Positions 58,901 to 64,000 of a stretch of DNA of 64,000 nt are shown here, in pieces. The notes under the pieces were generated by a model. The model ran no database searches. It saw only the letters and a list, made by a program, of their open reading frames with translations, and was not told the DNA's origin. Within the stretch, counting starts at the first letter, position 1; each line of letters opens with the position of its first letter. The stretch spans positions 27,393,324 through 27,457,323 of the forward strand of contig CP099839.1 in assembly GCA_030062745.1 (NCBI GenBank), given 5' to 3'. This stretch comes from Capitulum mitella. Taxonomy: Eukaryota; Arthropoda; Thecostraca; Pollicipedomorpha; Pollicipedidae. The translations under genes and the position numbers were made by a program.

Positions 58901-59993
58901 GGGACGGGTATCGGCTAATTATTGGGTAGGCAGGAGATTGTTAACAGCAATAGAATGCCGTAAAAGACACATGCTTGCGTAAAATGGCTGACAGCATCAT
59001 TCAGCCCTTTTTAGACTCGCAGGCCACATACATATTGGGAACCTTCCAAAGAGATTGATATGGACTCACTGAGTTCAGCTAGTCATTTGCGGCAGGCTTG
59101 ATGATGCAGCCCATTCGCAAGATTGGTTCCGCGTGAAAGCAAAGTGATTTAGAGGGCAATTTCAATCTACGACTGAGCTGTCCCTGTGAAAAGCATCTTA
59201 CTGCTAATTTATTAAACCACATTGGTTTCGCTTTCACGCTTATGGACAGCCTTCGTGACGTCTCTCACGACACGTTGTAGTTTGCTGTTCTGTCCATGAC
59301 GTATTTGTCATTCCTTTTATTTTTATGTCACGTAAGACGTAAAATAACCAGGGCTCGCGATCTATCACTGTCTAACATCCCTTAGTGACGACTCAAGATG
59401 TCATGTTCTTTTTGAAATATCTCAGTTCTTACCGGCGACTGAGACGCATGGATTACGTCAGGCGTGGGAACGGTAGTGCAACTGGTGTGGGAACAGTAGC
59501 CTTCGTTTGCGTAAATGATAAGTGGTGCACTTCGCGTTAGTGCCTTGCACAAAGTGTTGTCAACACATCGAAAACCGCAGTGTTCCTTCACTGGACTCTT
59601 TATATCATGCATTACAAGTTCATGTTTCGCGGCCGCCGTCGTGACCGGTGATAACGCGACATCATGTTACGAATGCATCGGTCTGGAAAACGTTCGACAG
59701 GCATCAAGGTTTTTTGGACTGAAAAGGAATGACCCTGCAGCTCAGGCTGCGCCGTGGTAAAATCGTTTCACCACCAGGCACTTTTTTCCGCGACCACGGC
59801 CCGATACTGGTGGTGGTACCGACACTGAATCTTTCCAGTGACGCTCTTTACTACGACCATCATACCGGCCGGAGGCATGCCGATCACGCAGAAAGGAGTC
59901 ATCCCAGGACTGCTCGGTATTCCGAAACGAGTAACGTTCAGCTGCGAGGGAAGAAAGGAAGGCTTCTACGTCAACAAGCAGACCGGGTGCCAG
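54732..59993 (+). CDS. gene 2 (partial): secreted protein with basic Pro/Ala-rich region and chitin-binding type-2 domain
   Basis: The join 54732-55950, 59839-59993 gives 458 residues and then leaves the window. Phase agrees: exon 2 ends one base into a codon and exon 3 supplies two. Residues 1-34 are a signal peptide ending near LLQGVTGA. Residues 35-170 are Ser/Thr/Pro-rich. Residues 170-400 are Ala/Pro/Arg-rich with a likely helix (REELRRARETLRRIIDLHL) and many dibasic sites. Residues 407-458 lead into a CBM14 domain: FSCEGRKEGFYVNKQTGCQ carries cysteines 1 and 2, 14 residues apart, as in gene 1. The intron breaks the domain at the same CQ. The long basic extension is unlike small CPAP1 proteins and may be proteolytically processed. 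A separate-gene reading of exon 2 is possible but less likely given the phase match. Confidence 0.65.
56263..56275. promoter_or_regulatory. perfect IR1: AGGTCA-C-TGACCT
   Basis: Perfect palindromic inverted repeat with a one-base spacer, the idealised EcR/USP binding site, 313 bp after the gene 2 exon 2 donor. Binding is inferred. Confidence 0.5.
56419..56431. promoter_or_regulatory. perfect IR1: AGGTCA-G-TGACCT
   Basis: Second perfect IR1, 156 bp from the first, followed by a GGTCA half-site at 56434. Confidence 0.5.
57668..58910 (+). mobile_element. piggyBac-like element P1, copy F
   Basis: TTAACCCGCGCACGACCG at 57668; the right end is GGGGACGGGTA at 58910, where TTAA is lost. Length is 1243 bp. 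It is closest by eye to copy B (shared GTCCGTTTCGAACATGGGCG). It holds TGACCT-C-AGGTCA at 58418-58430. It lies in the gene 2 intron. Confidence 0.75.
59839..59993 (+). CDS. gene 2 exon 3: first part of the chitin-binding domain
   Basis: The acceptor is GAATCTTTCCAG. The frame reads VTLFTTTIIPAGGMPITQKG through FSCEGRKEGFYVNKQTGCQ and ends at GTACGT. It has CBM14 cysteines 1 and 2 and the GFY motif. I looked through 60000-64000 for the expected V-aromatic-H-x-C exon and did not find it. Confidence 0.75.
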
Positions 59994-60675
59994 GTACGTG
60001 CCCTGTTCAGCCGCGGAAAGCCTGTGAGTTTGACGGTCAGCTGAGCCGTTGAAGCGAAGTTGCAGTGGCTCGAGCCACCTCGCCAGGCACGCCTGTGGCT
60101 GGTCGTTCCCGGTTGCACCAGCCGACTTGCATCCAGGGCGTGGTCTGCGTGCTCCAGTCGGCTGATGTCAGGTCTCGGCGACGTCACGGAGCCGTTCCCG
60201 GCGCGCGCTCACGAAAGCCGGCAGTTTCGCAGTCGGCCAGTTGCACCGTTTCGATCAGGCACCGCAAGGGGCGCCTGCACGACGCCTGCCATTCCGGACT
60301 TTTCGTTGGCCGGGCGAGGCGTGGCAGGCGTTTTGTAACTGGAAGAGAGAGCCTGCACTGTGGAGATGACATTTAAAATCAAGCTGACATCTTTTCAGGC
60401 AGATATTTTCGTCATGGCCAACGAATGTTCTAAGTCTGCCTCTAAATGCAGGCTGGAAACGAAAAAAACTCATTGAGCATGGCCATGTTGCTGCACTTGG
60501 CAGCAACATAGAACAAACACTGGACTCAGGCCTCAGAACATATCTATTTTTGCTTTAAGTGAGTGCGTACAGTTATGCTCGAAAACATAATTTGGTTCGT
60601 TGGTTAGAATTGTTTCAACCAGTTCTGCTCATTTCGGGGCCACAGTACCAGGAAGAGAGATTTCACTTTATTTGG

Positions 60676-60835
60676 AGGGGCGCAGCCAGGATTTTCTTAA
60701 AGGGAGGAGCCCAGTGTGAGCTGAAATCACATGAAAACCACCTGCTGGGAATACAATGTGCAATGGTTTTCACAAAAAAGCGGGCCCAAGGAGGGAACCG
60801 GGTCTCCCCCCCCGTTTGGCTGTTCTGGTGCTTTG
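60676..60835 (+). mobile_element. hAT-like MITE M7, second copy
   Basis: GGGGCGCAGCCAGGATTTTC at the left matches, in inverse, the right end of the copy at 47028-47186. The body follows it (GGAGGAGCCCAGTGTGAGCT, CACAAAAAAGCGGGC). The right end is eroded and no target duplication is visible. Confidence 0.6.
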
Positions 60836-61290
60836 TTTGTGTTTCAAGACAGGGTTACGGGGAAACGGACCGGGTACAGTGCGGAGGATGCAAGGGCTGA
60901 AAATTACAACGATAATCTATGTATGCTTTACCTTCTAGAGCTGGCAGCCATGACCCTTTACCTAAAGTCTTTGGCATCCGTCCCGATACCAGCCCCTCCG
61001 TGGCGAAAAGGTCCTCTGAACTGTCCTTTTGACGCTGGCACCCGACGTGGTCGGGACATTCTGTTGGTTTATCACCGCGGAAAAGTAGGCCGTCTTGACA
61101 ATAGTGGGATCGTAATCAGAGGTAGCGACGATGCGCGGTGTGAATTTGCGTACTTCAAAAGGACTCTGGAGGTGCAAATTGCCATGCAAAATTCTTAGCC
61201 AAGGCATAAATACAAGGAATCTTTGGCATTCTTCATGGGATGCGGAATGCCGAATCGCTTGTATGGTCCTCGTTTTGAATGGGTGGTAAC

Positions 61291-61705
61291 CAGGGGTGTC
61301 AATTTCTGTAAATGATTGGGTGGGCCGAGCAGAGGGCCCAACAACCTAGCCTCCCCCCCCCCCCCCAATGTGGGTTTCTCAATGGATTTTACTACTTTAT
61401 TTTGACCAAAAGGGATTTAGAAGATTTTTTTACTATTTGCAGAATGAAAAACTACATTTTTTCCCATGCACATAGGTGTATATATAGATAGAAGGCAGAA
61501 AAGTGGATAGATACATCGTTTTGGACTTTATTCTTTGCTTTCTTCCTATCTGTTATTAATCGCGGCCATTATTTTCGTTAATATTGTTCATTTCCCTTTA
61601 GACCTGGCAGGGGATATTGGGAAGGGCCCAAACCAACATTGGGTGGGCCCAAAACAACATTGGGTGGGCCAAGGCCCCTCAAAAGAATACAAATCGACAC
61701 CCCTG
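61291..61705 (-). mobile_element. hAT-like MITE M5, second copy, 415 bp
   Basis: CAGGGGTGTCAATTTCTG at the left and AAATCGACACCCCTG at the right, inverted and better preserved than in the 5893 copy. It includes a poly-C run and three GGGTGGGCC units. The flanking 8-mers do not match convincingly. Confidence 0.75.
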
Positions 61706-62531
61706 GTGATAAACACGCTCGGTGACGTACTCAGCTGAACTACTTTGCAACTACTTTGTAGTTTGACCGAACGATGGACATGGGGGAATGTTTATGTCAA
61801 TCTTCTACATCTATAGACCAAGCAGTACAGCAGCGTTTCAGATATTTCGTTTTGTGCATTGGCTAAAATTCGTGGATGTCCGAAGTGATACTTTCGTTTC
61901 CACACACTAGATGTCACTAAACGCTTTTATTTCTAAGTCCTGGACTTCATCGTAATTTGACTAATCTCTATAACTTGACATGATCCCTTTGTGTCCCTTT
62001 AAGCTGTTGTAATCCATCTGTCACTCAATCACTTTTTAAAATCGCTAACAACTGCATCTGTGAGGTAAAAGGGAAGCAAAAACTGTCGATGTTGCTATGG
62101 GTGACGACTGCTGAATGCGCCGGCCAGCAGCTTCGCGTGCATGTAGCTTTCCATCGGTCCCGGTTTTGGAGCCAGGTATTTGTGAATCAGTTGTCAAAGG
62201 CTTCATGTTTGATGCAACGGTGTCAGGCCTGCCCATTTAAGAAAAGTTCATGGAAAACGCTGCTTGCGCAACCATAGATCGTGAATGCACCAGGCCTCGC
62301 TCATCGAGGCGCAGGTCACTGACGTAAAAGAAGATCGTTGTCGTGACTTGAAATGGCGGATTACCAAGATGACATCATCGTTGAGGACCGTTGCAAAGAC
62401 AGCAAACCCTGGGATTCAGCAATGCGTCATCCTTGGCCGAGGTCATCTAAACGGTTTGCAAAGCCTTAAGCTATGCTGGCTGACACATGAGAAGTGAGAA
62501 GCCACATGACAAGAGAAATGTGACCTGATCT

Positions 62532-62780
62532 CAGGCACATAGTCAGGATTTTCCTCAGGGGGACAAATGTCAAATTTTGTCATATACCACTGGCATATGA
62601 CGAAGTTTATAGGAAAAAGCGGGAATCTTACGTAATCGACCTCATTTTTAACCCGCGGGAATGCATATAGTGTCTATTTTTGCAACATGTAGATGATCAC
62701 TATTCCGTATTCGAGCGAAATCGCTATGTATCTTGTGTAGACCGCTTGGTTCAGGGGTGCCATGGCCTCCATGCCCCCTG
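62532..62780 (+). mobile_element. hAT-like MITE M3, nearly complete
   Basis: Begins CAGGCACATAGTCAGG and follows the family body through GCGAAATCGCTATGTATC and TAGACCGCTTGG. It ends near ATGCCCCCTG without a clean terminal repeat. Confidence 0.6.
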
Positions 62781-63066
62781 GCATTTTCCACGTTGCTCAA
62801 TGTGGAATCCTCCTTTCTGTATTTGCGCGTGGTGACAGTGGTCTTTGCATCTGCATATCCCGGTAGACAATTTAGTTCTCTCCAGAACCACAGCCATTGC
62901 GCAACGATGGCTGAGAAATCTAGACATCTGCGGCTGACTGCCGACGATCGCGGTGTTGTCAAGGTATCGGTTTACCTTGACCTATTCATGACCCAATAGG
63001 ACTAATGCAACTCGTTCTATTATAACCGCCGTCAGGTAAACCTGGTGTAATTTGTTTTGACATTGA

Positions 63067-63132
63067 AGAGAGGAAAGAGAGGGAGAGAGAGAGAGAGGGG
63101 GGAAGGAGGGAGGGAGAGAGCGGAAGAGAGAG
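63067..63132. repeat. (GA)n / GGA-rich purine tract
   Basis: Almost pure purine on this strand with GAGA repeats. GAGA motifs are bound by GAGA-factor-type proteins in insects. It lies 400 bp upstream of a GC island. Confidence 0.85.
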
Positions 63133-63299
63133 AATCGCAGACAACTTAGAATGCTTCATGATCATCTACGGACCCAGTCACTTTCGTTATTCATCAGCAG
63201 GATGTCGCCGTCCACCCCTACGCACTACATCGCCACGGAACGCGGGGAAGTTATGACCTAGAGGCCCTATGGCAATGACCTCATGACCCGAGGACAGAC

Positions 63300-63860
63300 A
63301 TCGTTCGCGGCAAGTGACAGGATCGGTCCCGGGCTCCGATCGACCGCCGGGGACGGCTTGGGACCGTCCCCCGAGACCGGGGCCAGTCGGCGGTGACTCG
63401 GGAGGAGAGACTGACCGCCGGCACGCCTGGTCTGCGGGGACGCACCGTCCCACCAGTCAATGCCAGCGATGAGAACTAGGCCAGCGTGGCAGCGTTCCAG
63501 CGCCCGCCGGCCGCGGCTCGGCGGACGCCGCGCTGACGTCAGCCGGGGCTCTGACGTCACCGTGTCCCGGTGCCGCCGCGGGCGGCGCTCCTGCCGGCCG
63601 GGTCCGGTCCGGCACGGCACGGCGCCGCGCGTCCGGAGGCGCCGGCCGTCGACCTTGGGGCGGGGTCACCGCAGCCCATCCTTTCGCCACCGGGCCGGGC
63701 CCGTGACGGGCCTGTCTCTGTGCCGGCCGGTACCCTGGCACCCCTCTCCTCTCCTCCGCGCCGGCCGGCCGGCCAGGCCGACCGCAGCGGCTGCTGGAAA
63801 TTTCGATCGGACCGCCACCGCCGACTGCAACCTTTCCGCTGAACGGAAGGTCTGACTCTG
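63300..63860. promoter_or_regulatory. GC-rich island with two CRE sites
   Basis: CpG-dense sequence open in several frames on both strands, with no recognisable protein. It contains two perfect TGACGTCA palindromes at 63534-63541 and 63552-63559. It is probably a promoter or enhancer of a gene just past the window, or an internal promoter of gene 2. Coding cannot be excluded. Confidence 0.45.
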
Positions 63861-64000
63861 GCGCCGCCACTCAATGAAGGGTGCATGTCTGCCAAGACGA
63901 TTTATGGGGGCGCGCCGTAAAAAAGGGGACGAGACGTTTAATTCTGGCCCCCATCGACGCACCACAATAGGCTCTCTGTAACAGCTGGCTCATTGCGTCA

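Noticed and set aside
1..64000. CRISPR array, operon or prokaryotic mobile element
   Set aside because: Gene structure is eukaryotic (GT-AG introns, TATA/Inr, AATAAA). No regularly spaced identical short repeats with unique spacers are present; the 32-bp repeat at 43656 is directly contiguous.

Overview
This window is nuclear DNA from a metazoan and almost certainly an arthropod. Coding exons are short, GC-rich and split by long introns with GT-AG junctions. Two genes encode chitin-binding type-2 (peritrophin/CBM14) domains of the single-domain cuticle-protein type (CPAP1-like). Nearly everything else is dispersed repeats. The high GC of the exons and the mixture of hAT-like, piggyBac-like and I-clade LINE relics would fit a crustacean (a barnacle, for instance), but the species is a guess.

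Layout. Positions 1-21000 hold no convincing gene. They hold an adjacent pair of hairpins (3294-3373), two hAT-like MITEs with 8-bp target duplications, a CR1/RTE-like LINE 3' end (9122-9669), piggyBac-like elements, and a decayed I-clade LINE (about 12960-18690). That LINE is interrupted by a MITE, which is itself interrupted by a satellite-bearing element. Gene 1 runs from a TATA promoter at 21199 to a stop at 41133. It has five exons (one non-coding, four coding) and encodes a complete 123-residue secreted protein with one six-cysteine chitin-binding domain. A tandem LINE/repeat block follows (41.8-44.7 kb).

A TATA plus TCAGT initiator promoter with a clean splice donor sits at 45913-45995. 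It may serve gene 3 (49420-50448), a one-exon secreted protein with a PAN/apple-like cysteine cluster and a degenerate fibrinogen-C-like domain. Gene 2 starts at about 54155. It encodes a signal peptide, a long Pro/Ala/Arg-rich extension, and the first part of a second CBM14 domain that is cut by an intron at exactly the same place as in gene 1. Its remaining exon(s) were not found and probably lie beyond the window. A GC-rich island with two perfect CRE sites (63300-63860) closes the window.

The most notable pattern is that two piggyBac-like non-autonomous families occupy the introns of both cuticle genes. Both families have TTAA targets, CCC...GGG ends and lengths of 1.05-1.24 kb. Both carry dense AGGTCA half-sites arranged as IR1, ER1, DR0, DR1 and DR4, the grammar recognised by nuclear receptors such as EcR/USP. 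Cuticle genes are typically driven by ecdysteroid pulses, so transposon-delivered hormone-response modules are a testable hypothesis. All family names come from motif reading by eye; no alignment or database search was run.
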